A stretch of 64,000 nt of DNA from Panicum virgatum (GCF_016808335.1 NC_053147.1:19392913-19456912), one strand, 5' to 3'; positions 12,601 to 23,345 are shown, counted from the stretch's first letter. Translations and numbers: made by a program. Notes: generated from the letters alone by a model not told the origin.

Positions 12601-15600
12601 CGGCGGATGAAGGGTATGGTCGATGCTCTTCACGACCTCGGGGATCCGGTGTCCGATCGAGTCTTGGTGCTCAATGTCCTGCGAGGCCTGAGTAGCACCT
12701 ACGACCATCTGAAGAGCTGGATCGCCCGCCAGATGCCCTTTCCCTCCTTCCTGCAGGTCCGGGACGACCTCGCCCTCGAGGAGATCACTAGGGGTCTCGC
12801 GCTCGGATCGCCCTCGTCCACCTCCACCGCGCTCGTCGCTGCTCCACCGGCTTCCTCCGCCACCCCTGCCACCTCTCTCCGTGGTGCTGCTCCCGCCGGG
12901 CAGACCGGATGTGGGGGGGGGGGCGTGGACGTCGTCGGCGGGGGGGCCGTGGTGGTGGTGGTGGCACTGGTGGCCCTGCTTCTGGGGGTACCGGTACCGG
13001 TGGGGGCCGTCGGGGCGAGCCGACTCCTCCGGCTCAGGCTCCGACTCCCGCTCCTGCCCCTGGAGGTACGCCCTGGCCATCCTTCAGCAACCCATGGTCA
13101 AGGCGCATCTCGATGTGGCCGTTCCCGGGTCCGGGAGGGGGGCCTCGTCCTCAGCTCCAGCCGGCGGCCATGTTCACCGGTGCTGGTCCCCTCTCCGCGC
13201 CGTACTGGACCCCGCCCGCTCAGCCCAGCCAGCAGCCAACCTGGCCTGGGGGGTGGGACCAGGCCGCTCTGGCGCAGTCCTTCAGCACCATGGGACTGAC
13301 GCCGCCGGTCAGCACCGAGTGGATCGCCGACTCGGGTGCCTCGTTCCACACCACTCCTGATGCCGGTATCTTCTCTTCCGTCCGACCCCCACACCCCACT
13401 TGTCCTTCTTCTATCATGGCTGGTGATGGGTCTTGACTTCCTGTCACCGCCGTGGGTTCTGCTCCTCGTCTTCCTAATGTTCTTGTTACTCCTCAAATGG
13501 TTCACAACATTCTTTCCATTCGCCAGTTTACTGCTGACAACTCTTATTCTATCGAATTTGACTCTTCTGGTCTTACTGTGAAGGATTCGGTTTCCCGGCA
13601 TCCGCTCCTCAGATGTGATAGCCCGGGGCCCCTTTACACTCTTCGGCTCCCTGCTTCTGCTGCTCCATCTTCGACTTCTTCGTCTACTGCTTTTGCCGTG
13701 ACGCCTTCTTCCACCACCTGGCACCGCCGGCTTGTACACCCCGGCCGCGATATTTTGGCTCAGCTCAGGCGTAGTACCGATGTTCCATATACTATGGCTC
13801 CTGTTGAGCACCTCTGTCATGCGTGCCAGTTAGGTCGTCATGTTAGACTTCGTTTTCTTCTTCTTCTTCGCATGCTGCGCATGCTTTTGATCTTATTCAC
13901 TGTGACCTGTGGACATCTCCTGTACTCAGCATGTCTGGCTACAAATATTATCTGGTCATTGTTGATGATTTTTCTCATTATTCTTGGACTTTCCCTTTGT
14001 GCGCCAAGACTGAGACCTTCCCCACCCTCCTCCACTTCTTTGCCTGGGTGTCCACTCAGTTCGGCCTCACTGTTAAGGCCGTCCAGTGTGACAACGGGCG
14101 GGAGTTCGATAACTCCACCTCCCGTTTCTTCTTCCTCTCTCGGAGTGTTCCGCTGCGTATGTCTTGTCCGTATACCTCTCCTCAGAACGGCAAGGCTGAG
14201 CGGATGATTCGCACGACGAATGACGTCGTGCGCACCCTTCTGATCCAGGCCTCTCTGCCCCCGTGCTTCTGGGCTGAGAGCCTCCACATCGCCACCTACC
14301 TGCTCAACCGCTTTCCGTCCACTGCTTCTCCAGCTCCCACTCCACACCACGCTCTCTTCGGTACCCATCCTCGCTATGACCACCTTCGGGTCTTCGGGTG
14401 TGCGTGTTACCCTAACACCTCCGCCACCGCTTCTCACAAGCTGGCCCCGCTCGACTCGTGTGTTCCTCGGGTACTCCCCTGACCATAAGGGGTACCAATG
14501 TTTTGACCTCACCTCTCGCCGCATTCTGATTTCCCGACACGTCGTCTTTGACGAGTCGGATTTCCCCTACTCCACCTCCTCCACACCTTCTCCTGACCCC
14601 AAGAGGGAGTCTTTGTTTCCGACTGACCCGGTGGTTCAGCCACCGTTACCTGTCTGTTCTTTTCCTGCAGGTTTTCTCGGCGCACAGGCACTGCTTCCGG
14701 TGATCCCACGCGCGGCCCCCGGACCTCCGGTCGTGCCGCGCGCCGACTCGGTGTCTCCCGCTGCCCCACGCGCGGCCCCGGCGCCTTCCCCTGCCCCTGC
14801 GCGGTCCGCTCAGCCGGTGCAGGTGTACCAGCCCCGCTCGGCGCCGACACCGGCGCCGCAGCGGCACGCTCAGCCGGTGCAGGTGTACCGGCATCGTTCG
14901 GCGTCGACACCGGCGCCGCCTCCTGCTCTGGAGGCTCCTGCGATGCCTACATTGGAGCCGTCGCTGCCGCCGCCTCCTCCGGCTCCCTCTCGAGCCGAGC
15001 CGGAGGTGTACCACCCGCCAGTCATCCATCGGGATCCTCGGCATATTCATCCCATGGTGACTCGGCGGATGGCGTCTCAGGCCGCGACTCTCTCCGCCAC
15101 CTAGGGAGAGCCGCGGGTCTCTCTGGTACCCTTCTCTGTCCGCGACGCCTTGGCAGATCCTCACTGGCATCGCGCAATGGAAGAGGAGAAAGCGGCTCTT
15201 CTTGCCAACCAGACGTGGGACCTCGTGCCGCGTCCGTCTGATTGCAATGTGGTGACCGGCAAGTGGATCTGGACGCATAAGCGTCGGGATGAAGACACAC
15301 TGGAGCGGTACAAGGCTCGCTGGGTTCTCCGGAGATTCACTCAGCGACCTGGTGTGAACTATGATGAGACCTTCAGCCCAGTGGTGAAGCCCGCTACGGT
15401 GCGCACGGTCCTCTCGCTTTCGCTCTCGCGCTCCTGGCCTGTGCACCAGCTGGACGTGAAGAATGCGTTTCTTCACGGCACTCTCTCAGAGATTGTCTAC
15501 CGCTCTCAGCCAGCGGGATTTGTGGACTCGAGTCGTCCGGATATGGTCTGCCGGCTCAACAAGTCTCTCTATGGTCTGAAGCAGACTCCTCGGGCTTGGT

Positions 15601-18600
15601 ACTCTCGGTTCGCTACGTTCTTGCTGACATTGTGGTTCACCGAGGCCAAGTCCGACACGTCTCTCTTCATCTACCGCCGTGGGGGTGAGACTGCATATCT
15701 GCTGCTCTATGTCGATGACATTGTGCTCACAGCCTCCAGTCAGCAGCTACTTCAGAGTGTCATCTCCTCTCTGCAGCAGGAGTTTGCTATGAAGGATCTG
15801 GGTCAGCTCCACCACTTCTTGGGCGTCACTGTTGAGCCTCGCCCGTCTGGTCTTCTCCTTCACCAGTGGCAGTATGCACACGATATTCTGGAGCGGGCTG
15901 GGATAACTGATTGCAAGCCCTCCTCCACTCCTGTCGACACTAAGGCGAAGCTGTCTACTGATATGGGTGATCCGGTGGCTGATCCTACTGCCTACCGGAG
16001 TCTGGCTGGCGCTTTGCAGTACCTCACCTTCACCAGACCGGACCTCACCTACGCTGTTCAGCAGGTCTGTCTCCATATGCATGATTCCCGGGAGTCACAC
16101 CTTACTGCACTGAAGCGTCTCCTCCGTTACATTCGTGGCACTATGGACCTCGGCCTGGTGCTTCACCGCTCGTCATCTGCTGAGCTGGTGGTTTACACCG
16201 ACGCTGACTGGGCTGGCTGCCCGGACACTCGTCGCTCTAGTTCCAGCTACGCCGTCTTCCTAAGCGGCAACCTGGTCTCCTGGTCGTCCAAGCGGCAGCC
16301 GGTTGTCTCCCGCTCCAGTGCTGAGGCGGAGTACCGGGCTGTCGCTAACGGGGTGGCGGAGGCGTCCTGGCTACGACAGCTCTTGGCGGAGCTCCACATC
16401 CCGCTCGCCAAGAGCACGCTCGTCTACTGCGACAACGTCAGCGCCGTGTATCTCTCCACCAACCCCATCCAACATCAGCAGACGAAGCATGTGGAGATCG
16501 ACCTACACTTCGTGCGCGTCAGAGTCGCCATCGGCGATGTTCGGGTACTCCATGTCCCGACAACCTCCCAGTTTGCTGACATCTTCACCAAGGGATTGCC
16601 CTCCTCGACCTTCTCAGAGTTTCGCTCCAGCCTCAACGTAGCCGGTGGCTAGTTGTGGCTGCGGGGGGTATTTGCCCTTTGTACTCTATTTGTACTCTCT
16701 TTTTGTCCAGTCTTGAACACCGCTGCGCCGGTAGTTCAGACTGCGGAGGGTGTTAGCTTTCTCGTTGTCCAGTCTTGAACACCACGGCGCCGGTAGTTTA
16801 GACTGCGGCGAGGGGGGGTGTGTTGATGTATATGTTAGCCCATGTATAGAAGGCTCATGTATAGGATCTATATATCCCACCCTTCTATTGTTTGGAGGAA
16901 TACAAGGCAATTATTCTCTCCAATACATATGATTGACAAATATGATAAGCTAACCTTGATTATAGGAGTAGTTGGCCAAACAAGTTGAAATCAATGCATT
17001 GACCAGAATATTCCTCTATATGCTTTTATGGCTAGGGGAAGATGCTTGCATTGTGCTAAGCGTGCTCCTTATTCTTGAGCAGAACGTCAGATATTTTGGT
17101 AGAAAAATTCATGTGTGTAGAAAAAAGAAAGAAGCAGCAGAAAATAGTTGTGGCTGATCGTGATGCATGTTGTGCCTGTTAAATATTTCAGACTTGCTTC
17201 ATACTGACTCAATAGCCATAAAATAGGCAAGTACTATGGTTTAACCAAATAGGCAGCAAGTCCTATCTATTTATATATTTATATTGGATTGTTCCATGAA
17301 TAGGTAGAAAAGCGTAAGTACACAACAAATTTTAGCAATTATTGTGATTACATTTACGACAGAAGCAAGCATTAATTCATTAAGAAGCTAATTCAGGGGT
17401 CAACACAACAGGGGAAAAAACCATGCTTGTATAGAACAAAAATTAGTTATGGCTCGCACGATTGCGGTCCTAAAAATGTGCGAAAACTCTGCAATGAATG
17501 CTGATGCTTGTTAATGATTTCAGGCGCAACACATACTACTCAACAACCCTAAAATTGGGGCAAGTCATATGTTTCTGCAAAAAAGGGCAAGTCCTAGTAT
17601 ATATGTGCATATTCTACTAAAAAAAGTATATATGTGCATATTGGATTGTCGATCCATGAATAGGCAGAAAAGAATATCTACACAAAATAATGTAGCAATT
17701 GTCACGGCCGCATGTGCAAAAGAAACATGCACTAATTCACTGCCAAGGCGATGCAAGGGTAAGCAGTAAGCACCAGAACAAAATGTTACAAGAAAGTTCA
17801 TGTAGTTACCTTGATGACATTTCGATGTTGGAGCCTTGCCAGAATGGTAACCTCTGCAGTGAACTGCTTCTCAAGCCGAGCAGACAACTCGTCATCCTCA
17901 CCATCATCAGGCTGCCTGATAAACTTCACAGCAACAGGTTGCTCCTTGTAGATCCCATGGAACAATCGGCTATACGCCCCGGATGCAAATCTGTGGCCGA
18001 TGAGTAACTGCGAGCGGTCAACTGTCCATCTCTCAAGGATATCCGATGCAGCAACCTTTGCCGGTCCATCATCAGAGTTCCTCCTCGGCCATGAGGAGGT
18101 CCTCCTATTAATCTTCAGCTTGCTCGGTGTTCTCAGCGAAGCGAAGCCGAACGGAGGGCTGTCTTCAGGTGACCTTGGAGACGTGGGCTTCCTCTGCCGT
18201 TGCGGGCTGGAGAATCGCTTGGTGGCAGCCTTGGCCTCCTTGAACACTTCAGAGATGGCGCGCTTGGGGATGGGGGATTTTGCCCTGCGCTTCGGCTTTG
18301 GCGTCGGCTTCGACACCTCTCCGGCGCCCTTCATAGATGCACTTCGCGCTCTGAAATCATCAGCTGGCGGTGCTGCATCCCGCGAGTAGAAAGGAGCAGG
18401 GCTGGAGCACACTCTCTGAAGCGTCTGGCTCTGCTCATCCGAGTGGAAGGAGAAATCCAGCGCGTTTGGGCTCTCATCGTCGGATGGCCGAACCGCATGC
18501 CGCTGTGGAATGTCCAAGCTCAGGTCGACCCCCTTGATCCGATCCTGCTTCGGCGATGCTTGCCGCGACGAACGATCACTGCTCCTGTCTCGGTTCAATT

Positions 18601-18865
18601 GGCCTTCTGAAGACGCATGCTTCAGCTTCCGTTCCGACTGAGCACCTGCCGATTTGGCTTTGGGAATCGGCAGCCTTGCCGAGCTCGAGAGCACGGATCC
18701 CTTCGCCAGGTGCTGCAGATCCTGGCGATGAAGCCTGCGCCCCGTGCCCAATCCGTTGAGCTTCAGTTCGGCGTCGCGACTGAACTGCTCCCTGCCGGAG
18801 CTGGACCTGACGATGGACTGCGAGAATCTTGTGCGCCGCACCCACGAGTAGTCCTCGTCGTCCAT
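9670..18865 (-). CDS. Raf-like group C (HT1-type) Ser/Thr/Tyr protein kinase
   Basis: Three coding exons on the minus strand, 17810-18865, 10231-10686 and 9670-9960, all in phase 0, give 600 residues. Residues 1-275 are a Ser/Arg/Lys-rich leader without a known domain. The kinase domain starts near residue 285: a glycine loop written FASGAYSRL, the ATP-binding lysine in VAVKF (~K314), the catalytic HRDVKPEN (~413-420), DFG (~433) and GTYRWMAPE. The C-terminus is [11 protein letters not shown]. Family knowledge: this clade is close to HT1 and related Raf-like MAPKKKs, which act in stomatal CO2 and stress signalling. Intron 1 is 7123 bp because a 6-kb copia element lies in it in antisense; without it the intron would be about 1.1 kb. 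Reading frame and splice sites are intact, so the gene is probably functional. Confidence 0.9.
10914..11029 (+). repeat. 5' LTR of the copia element
   Basis: 116 bp, from TGTTGGTG to CTCCAATA. It is 11 bp longer than the 3' LTR because of a short internal duplication around 10930-10960. The usual terminal CA reads TA in both copies, so the change preceded insertion. Confidence 0.9.
11030..11043 (+). other. Primer-binding site, initiator-Met tRNA type
   Basis: TGGTATCAATAGCC directly follows the 5' LTR and resembles the TGGTATCAGAGC motif complementary to the 3' end of initiator methionine tRNA, the usual primer of plant copia elements. Confidence 0.75.
11070..12905 (+). pseudogene. Broken copia gag region
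   Basis: An Ala/Pro-rich start is followed by the copia gag core: [53 protein letters not shown] and the segment [16 protein letters not shown] to SYLQ-like [15 protein letters not shown]. Frame-0 stops are at 11661-11663 and 12003-12005; the reading then moves through the other two frames around 12410 and 12480-12590, with further stops at 12438-12440 and 12479-12481. No CCHC zinc knuckle follows; the linker to protease is Gly/Pro-rich in every frame. Confidence 0.85.
12909..15104 (+). pseudogene. Broken copia protease-integrase region
   Basis: Protease is marked by WIADSGAS (the DSG catalytic site). The pre-integrase zinc-binding region (WHRRLVHPG, then HACQLGRH) follows, then the integrase core with the DDE residues in [20 protein letters not shown] and [16 protein letters not shown] at 13434-13436 interrupts the frame after protease. 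The frame then changes between about 13840 and 13930 and again near 14450, and a TAG at 15102-15104 separates this region from reverse transcriptase. Confidence 0.88.
15150..16652 (+). CDS. Copia reverse transcriptase-RNase H, open part of pol
   Basis: This 500-residue part of the polyprotein is still open. Reverse transcriptase shows [21 protein letters not shown], the LYGLKQ motif and the catalytic YVDDIVL. RNase H shows [23 protein letters not shown] and the C-terminal [12 protein letters not shown] and ADIFTKGLP. It is in the same frame as the preceding segment and is parted from it only by the TAG at 15102, so the methionine at 15150 is simply the first after the stop. In the intact element this was the end of one gag-pol polyprotein. 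On its own it is unlikely to support transposition. Confidence 0.93.
   Translation: MADPHWHRAMEEEKAALLANQTWDLVPRPSDCNVVTGKWIWTHKRRDEDTLERYKARWVLRRFTQRPGVNYDETFSPVVKPATVRTVLSLSLSRSWPVHQLDVKNAFLHGTLSEIVYRSQPAGFVDSSRPDMVCRLNKSLYGLKQTPRAWYSRFATFLLTLWFTEAKSDTSLFIYRRGGETAYLLLYVDDIVLTASSQQLLQSVISSLQQEFAMKDLGQLHHFLGVTVEPRPSGLLLHQWQYAHDILERAGITDCKPSSTPVDTKAKLSTDMGDPVADPTAYRSLAGALQYLTFTRPDLTYAVQQVCLHMHDSRESHLTALKRLLRYIRGTMDLGLVLHRSSSAELVVYTDADWAGCPDTRRSSSSYAVFLSGNLVSWSSKRQPVVSRSSAEAEYRAVANGVAEASWLRQLLAELHIPLAKSTLVYCDNVSAVYLSTNPIQHQQTKHVEIDLHFVRVRVAIGDVRVLHVPTTSQFADIFTKGLPSSTFSEFRSSLNVAGG
16703..16820 (+). repeat. 62-bp tandem duplication ending in the polypurine tract
   Basis: A unit beginning TTGTCCAGTCTTGAACACC occurs at 16703 and again at 16765. 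The second copy ends with the polypurine tract GGCGAGGGGGGGTG (16807-16820) that borders the 3' LTR. The first copy carries a shortened tract followed by TGTTAGC, which looks like a deleted LTR start. Confidence 0.75.
16821..16925 (+). repeat. 3' LTR of the copia element
   Basis: 105 bp, TGTTGATG to CTCCAATA, followed directly by the target duplication CATAT. It aligns with the 5' LTR over its whole length with about eight substitutions and one 11-bp gap. Confidence 0.9.
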
Positions 18866-19740
18866 CTCCTCGCAGTCTCAAGTCAGACGGACGCCCGGAA
18901 CAGGCAGGATACGGGAGAGCAAACAGCAACTTGCAACAAGGACTGAGCAAAGTCAGAGCTTAGCTGAGGCAGGCGAGGCGACAAGAACACAGTCTGGAGC
19001 TGAAACTGGAGCTCCTGGCATTCGATCCCCCTCCCGAGGGGCTCGGAATCCGCCGAGCTCCGCAGCTCCAATCCGACGCCCCATCCGCCGATCAGCGCGC
19101 GCCAATCGGCTCCCCCTCCTCCTCCTGAATCACCAGACAAGCAAGAGCAGCACACGTGAATCCATGGAACCAAGCGCGAAAGAACACCTTAGAATTCGCC
19201 CGCGGCCGCGAGCTGCCGCTCACCGTCCTCTCCCCCCTCATCCACGAAACAAAAGGAACACGATCCTAATCGCTCGACGCAACCGGCCGGGCTCGGTTCG
19301 GCGGCCGGAGAAAAAGTGTGGACCAACCGGAGGGCCGTACGCGTGGCCGCGCGACCGGGGAAGGCGACCGGGGAATGAGTGCGTTCCTACCGCGCACGGG
19401 AAAGGGAAAGGCGGGAGACGTCGCCCGCAAGCCCCAACCCCCAAGCAGACGAGACGACGACGCCGACGACGCAGGCACCAAGACCTGCCGCTGGCGGGGC
19501 GGCGGCTCCCGTCGAAAGCTCGTTTCCGCGACGCGACAAAGGCACAAAGCCGCCCGCTCGCCCGCTCTGAGTCTGACCTGACGCAGCGGCAACCACGGGG
19601 CGCTGTGGCCACGTTAAAATATATCGGAGCAAAGCGAGTCCAAATCAAACAGGGGGAATCGCGGCTCCCAATCAGCGATATTTTGTTATGATCAACGATA
19701 TTTTCTCCTTTACATCCAATTTCTCCGCACTCGTTCTTAC
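18866..19740. other. 5' UTR and promoter region of the kinase gene
   Basis: GC-rich sequence directly upstream of the kinase ATG on the minus strand, with no domain-bearing frame. A TATATTTTA sequence on the minus strand near 19612-19620 is a possible TATA box, but the transcription start cannot be fixed. Confidence 0.4.
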
Positions 19741-21115
19741 TCTATATATATTTTTTATACTAACTACCAAAATTCAGGCCCCACATGTCAGTCTCTTTTT
19801 TATTTTTTACTGCCCCACCCCTCTCTCTCTCATTCAGTCTCTCCCCGCCGCCCCGCCGCCCCATCCATACGCCGGCACGCCCTCCCTCCCACCCTCCATC
19901 CCCACTCTCTCTCCCTCCCTCCCTCCCTCCTCCTTTTTCTCAAGCCTCGCCGGCGTCGAGCTCGCCGCCGCCCCCTTCCTTCTCGCCGCGCCCACCCACT
20001 CCTCGCGCGCGCGGTCCCTCCCCCTACGCGCGCAGCGGCCGCCCTCCTTCCCCCTCCCCTGCGCCGGCGGGGTCGGCGCGGGTGAGCGGCCGCGCCGCGT
20101 GCGGCGCGAGGACGGCCGCGGCCTGGCGCGGTGGAGCCGGCCACGCCCCGGCCCCCGAGCCCTCCTCTGCCCCGGGCCCCGAGGTCGACGGCGGCGCAGC
20201 GGCCGGAGCGAGGCGGGGCGGACGCAAGCCGCGGTGGAGGCGCGGCCATGGTCCTCCCCCCTCTCCCTCCCCACCTTTCCCTCCCCCTCTCCGGCGCGCG
20301 CGGGCGGCGGAGCGCGTTGCGACCCTCCTCCCTCCACGGCGGCGTGGTGCCGAGCGCGAGCTGTGTGGCCCCGTCCTCCCTTCCCCTCCCTCGCCGGCGT
20401 GGCGCGACACTAGGGCGGAGGCATGGCACGGCGAAGGCCGGCCGAGCGGTGGCAGGCAAGCACGCCTCGGGACTGCAGCGGCCGGTGAGCGCACGGCGGC
20501 GTGCGCAGCGGTGAGCGCACTGGCGGATCTGGAGCCCCCTCGTCCTCCCCCCTCCTCCCTCCCCTCCCTGGCCAACTGCCATGGCGGTTGTCCTGGCGCC
20601 CCCTTGTCCTCACCCGTCCCTGCCTGCCCCGGCGCACGCGCGCGGCGAGGCGGCCGCGGGCGGGGGCGGCGCGCGAGCTGCCACGAGCGGCGAGTGGCCC
20701 CGTGCTGTCCGGCGCTGGCGGCCACGCGCAGGCGGAGGAGCGCGACGCGGCCCTCCCCTGCTCCGCCGGCATCGATCGGCGCGAGCTCAAGCTGCGGCAG
20801 AGCTGCCTCGGCGGCTTGGCGGGCACGCAGAGCTACCATGGCCATCCTCCCCCTCCCATGGCCCTCCGCCCCTCCTCCCTCCTCCCGCCCCGTCCCTCTG
20901 CTTCCCGGCAACGGCAGCGAGCGTGGGGCAGCAACGGCCTAGGTGGGCCCCGCGCCACGTTCGCCATTGCGGACTCCCGCTTCATCCCCTGGGAATTGCG
21001 GATGGGCGCAGGTACGCCATGGTAGCGGACGCCTTTGGAGTACCTGTTGCAGAGGTTTTTTCTGTAAAGTGATCCGGCAAGATGGCGTAGCGGATCCTTT
21101 GCAAGTGCAGACAGT
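19741..21115. other. GC-rich tract with long but featureless open frames
   Basis: From about 19830 to 21050 the sequence is extremely GC-rich, with CT-rich starts and frames open for up to 385 codons (19785-20942, plus strand), but frames are open on both strands at once. The translations are Pro/Ala/Arg/Ser-rich without any family signature. It could be a captured gene 5' end inside a transposon or just compositional bias. I see no splice pattern or terminal repeats that decide this. Confidence 0.35.
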
Positions 21116-21666
21116 GTCAGGTCCAAGGTTTACAAAAACGGTGGGAACCGGTCCAGTTTGACCGGTTACCGGTCCGGTCCGGTTCCGGTTTGGGCCGGTA
21201 CCAAACCGGCCTAAATTCAAAATTCAAATTTGAATTTAAAAAAATGAAAAATTCCCAAAAAATTCCTAAAAATACTTCAAGGTGCGACGAATCTAATGGT
21301 GTCAAATTTTCGCAAAAATTCGTTCGTTTAACATACTTTTCGGGTATTTAAATTTAAACCAAAAAAGAAAAGGAAAAAAATGAGATGGCTTATTAAGGCC
21401 CACTTGGTAAAACGGCTGGTAAACCGGTCAAACCGGCCATTATACCGTTCCAAATCGGTTACACATACGATTTTAAATTTGGATTTGAATTCAAACCGGT
21501 CAAACCGGCCGGTATACCGATACGAACCGGTTAAACTGAATTTTTTTGAATTCAAATTTGAATTCGACCGGTACCGACCGGCTTCCGGCCAAACCGAACC
21601 AATATACCTGTACCGGACCCCGGCGGTTTGGCCGGTGCTATCGGTAAATGAAACACTGCTCAGGTC
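21116..21666. mobile_element. Non-autonomous hAT element, 535 bp
   Basis: The element (21124-21658) is bounded by CAAGGTTTAC and its imperfect inverse ending AACACTG. The flanks GTCAGGTC (21116-21123) and CTCAGGTC (21659-21666) match at 7 of 8 bases, as expected for an ageing hAT target duplication. Both subterminal regions are crowded with ACCGGT and AAACCGG motifs in inverted arrangement. No coding capacity. Confidence 0.75.
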
Positions 21667-21913
21667 ACGGGCGGTCGCCGACGCCGAGCGGGATGACGCA
21701 CGCGCGGGCGGCTGCGCGGAAACGGGCGCCCCCACCCATTTGGCTGATCCTGATGGGCCCCATCCGTGGACGCAAGACAAGTACGGTCGTATGCAACGCA
21801 AGTTGTACGGTGGGGTGGACGAGTGGGGCCCGCCCGCCGCTTTGAATATTCGCGGCGACTTCATCAGGCCAAGCCAGTTGCTCGGTGCCGCCGTGGCGGT
21901 CGGTCCCGGATCA

Positions 21914-22150
21914 GGGTGTGTTTAGTTCTAAAAAAAATATTCTATAGTATTCATCGCATCGAATTTTCGGACACATACATTTATGAGACATTAAATATAG
22001 TTAAAAAATAATTAATTACACAGTCTGACTGATTAGCACGAAATGAATCTTTTAAGTCTAATTAGTTCATAATTAAATATTATTTATCAAATAACAATAA
22101 AATATGCTACAGTATCAAAACCCAAATTTTTTCGGCAACTAAACACACCC
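21914..22150. mobile_element. Tourist-like MITE
   Basis: Terminal inverted repeats GGGTGTGTTTAGTT and AACTAAACACACCC enclose an AT-rich, non-coding 237 bp. The flanking triplets are TCA and TCG, near a 3-bp target duplication. This fits non-autonomous PIF/Harbinger elements. Confidence 0.75.
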
Positions 22151-22247
22151 TCGGACGGTCCCGGTGCTCCCATCACGGCCGGTTGGCGTGCCGTGTGCGT
22201 GCGAGGTCGACCGAGGACCTGCTGATGCTGATATTTTTTAGGAGCAA

Positions 22248-22583
22248 GGGGTTGTTTGGTTACAGGGACTTTTTTTTAAGTCCCTGGAACTTTTTAGTAT
22301 TTAAAAGTATTAAATAAATATTAATTATAAAACTAACTGCAGAACTTTAGGACTAAACTGCGAGACGAATCTAATAAGGTATATTAATTTCTGATTAGCG
22401 GATGGTACTGTAGCATCACTGTAGTAAATTATGAATTAATTAGACTCATTAGATTCGTCTCGCGAAAAAACACTCAGCTGTCAAAAAATATTTATAAACA
22501 GATTTTATTTAATATTATAAAATAGTAAAAAAAAATTTAATGTGATATGGACTTCTGAAAAAAATTTGGTTGCAAACATGGCC
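22248..22583. mobile_element. Tourist-like MITE
   Basis: It starts GGGGTTGTTTGGTTAC and ends with the inverse-type sequence TTGGTTGCAAACATGGCC. The interior carries the inverted pair GCGAGACGAATCTAAT and ATTAGATTCGTCTCGC typical of this grass MITE family. Non-coding. Confidence 0.7.
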
Positions 22584-23076
22584 TAAATACTCATTCATAG
22601 CGCTGCGTCCCTCCTTCCTCCGGTGGTCTCCTCTCCCCGTTGGTGGTGCGTGGACGTCGCGGGCCCTCCCGGCGGCAAGTGGCAGTGGCGCGTCGCGTTG
22701 GCACGGCGGGGGCCAGCGGCCGGCCGGCCGGGGTCAGGTGACCTCACGCTCGGCGTGGCCCCAACAACTACGCGACGTTATAAAAAAAAAATACGCGACG
22801 GGACGAGCTGGGCTGGACCTGGGCTCGCCTGCCGCGAGGGGCGGCGCCGCCGCTTCGCACATCGCGCTGGCCTGTGTGGCGGCCCCTCGCGCGAGCGTGT
22901 CGACGACTCGGCGATTCCGCGATTGGTGGATCACCGGATCGACGACGAGCTCAGCGACCGCGTTTTGCAGTTTGGCGGCGCTCGCCGCTTGCAGGCGGCG
23001 GACGACGAGGAGCATGCGGGGGCGCTGGAATGGTGGGCTGGCCCGTGGGCGGGGCGAGTGCCAGCCCACACCCTTA

Positions 23077-23345
23077 GCGGTTTTTTCTTTTTTATATTTT
23101 AAAAAAAATAAAATTTCAAAAATATATGTCGGTTTTGGAAAATTTCAAAAATATACCCCAGTCGCCCTATGGGGGCGACAGGGCTCAAATGTAATTTTTT
23201 TTTCTTCAAATTTGCAACGAAGTCCCTGGAGAAGAAAAAAAGAGGGGGGTCTGTCGCCCGTTGGGGGGCGACAGGCCCCTGTCGCCCGTTGGGGGGCGAC
23301 AGGCCCCTGTCGCCCGTTGGGGGGGGGCGACAGGGTCCTGTGTGG
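23077..23345 (+). repeat. Left terminal inverted repeat of the MULE
   Basis: It matches the inverse of 26780-27103 base for base over most of its outer 180 bp. The inner part holds three tandem GTCGCCC..GGGCGAC units. Confidence 0.85.
23250..23335. repeat. Tandem palindromic minisatellite, three units of about 30 bp
   Basis: Each unit has TGTCGCCC, a short G-rich spacer and GGGCGACA, so it can fold as a hairpin; units are joined by GGCCCC. A degraded version, with more varied spacers, lies in the right terminal repeat at about 26795-26930. Confidence 0.8.

Larger units (their letters stand above)
10909..16930 (+). mobile_element. Ty1/copia LTR retrotransposon in kinase intron 1
   Basis: A complete element, 10914-16925, flanked by the 5-bp target duplication CATAT (10909-10913 and 16926-16930). 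It has very short LTRs (116 and 105 bp), a primer-binding site, gag, protease, integrase, reverse transcriptase and RNase H in copia order, and a G-rich polypurine tract. It lies on the plus strand, antisense to the host kinase gene. The coding region has several in-frame stops and frame changes, so the element is not autonomous now. The LTRs differ at roughly eight sites plus an 11-bp indel, suggesting an insertion a few million years old; 105 bp is too short for a firm date. Confidence 0.95.

Noticed and set aside
23250..23335. CRISPR-like array
   Set aside because: The spaced palindromic repeats lie within the terminal repeats of a plant transposon; there are no unique spacers, no cas genes, and the organism is a eukaryote.
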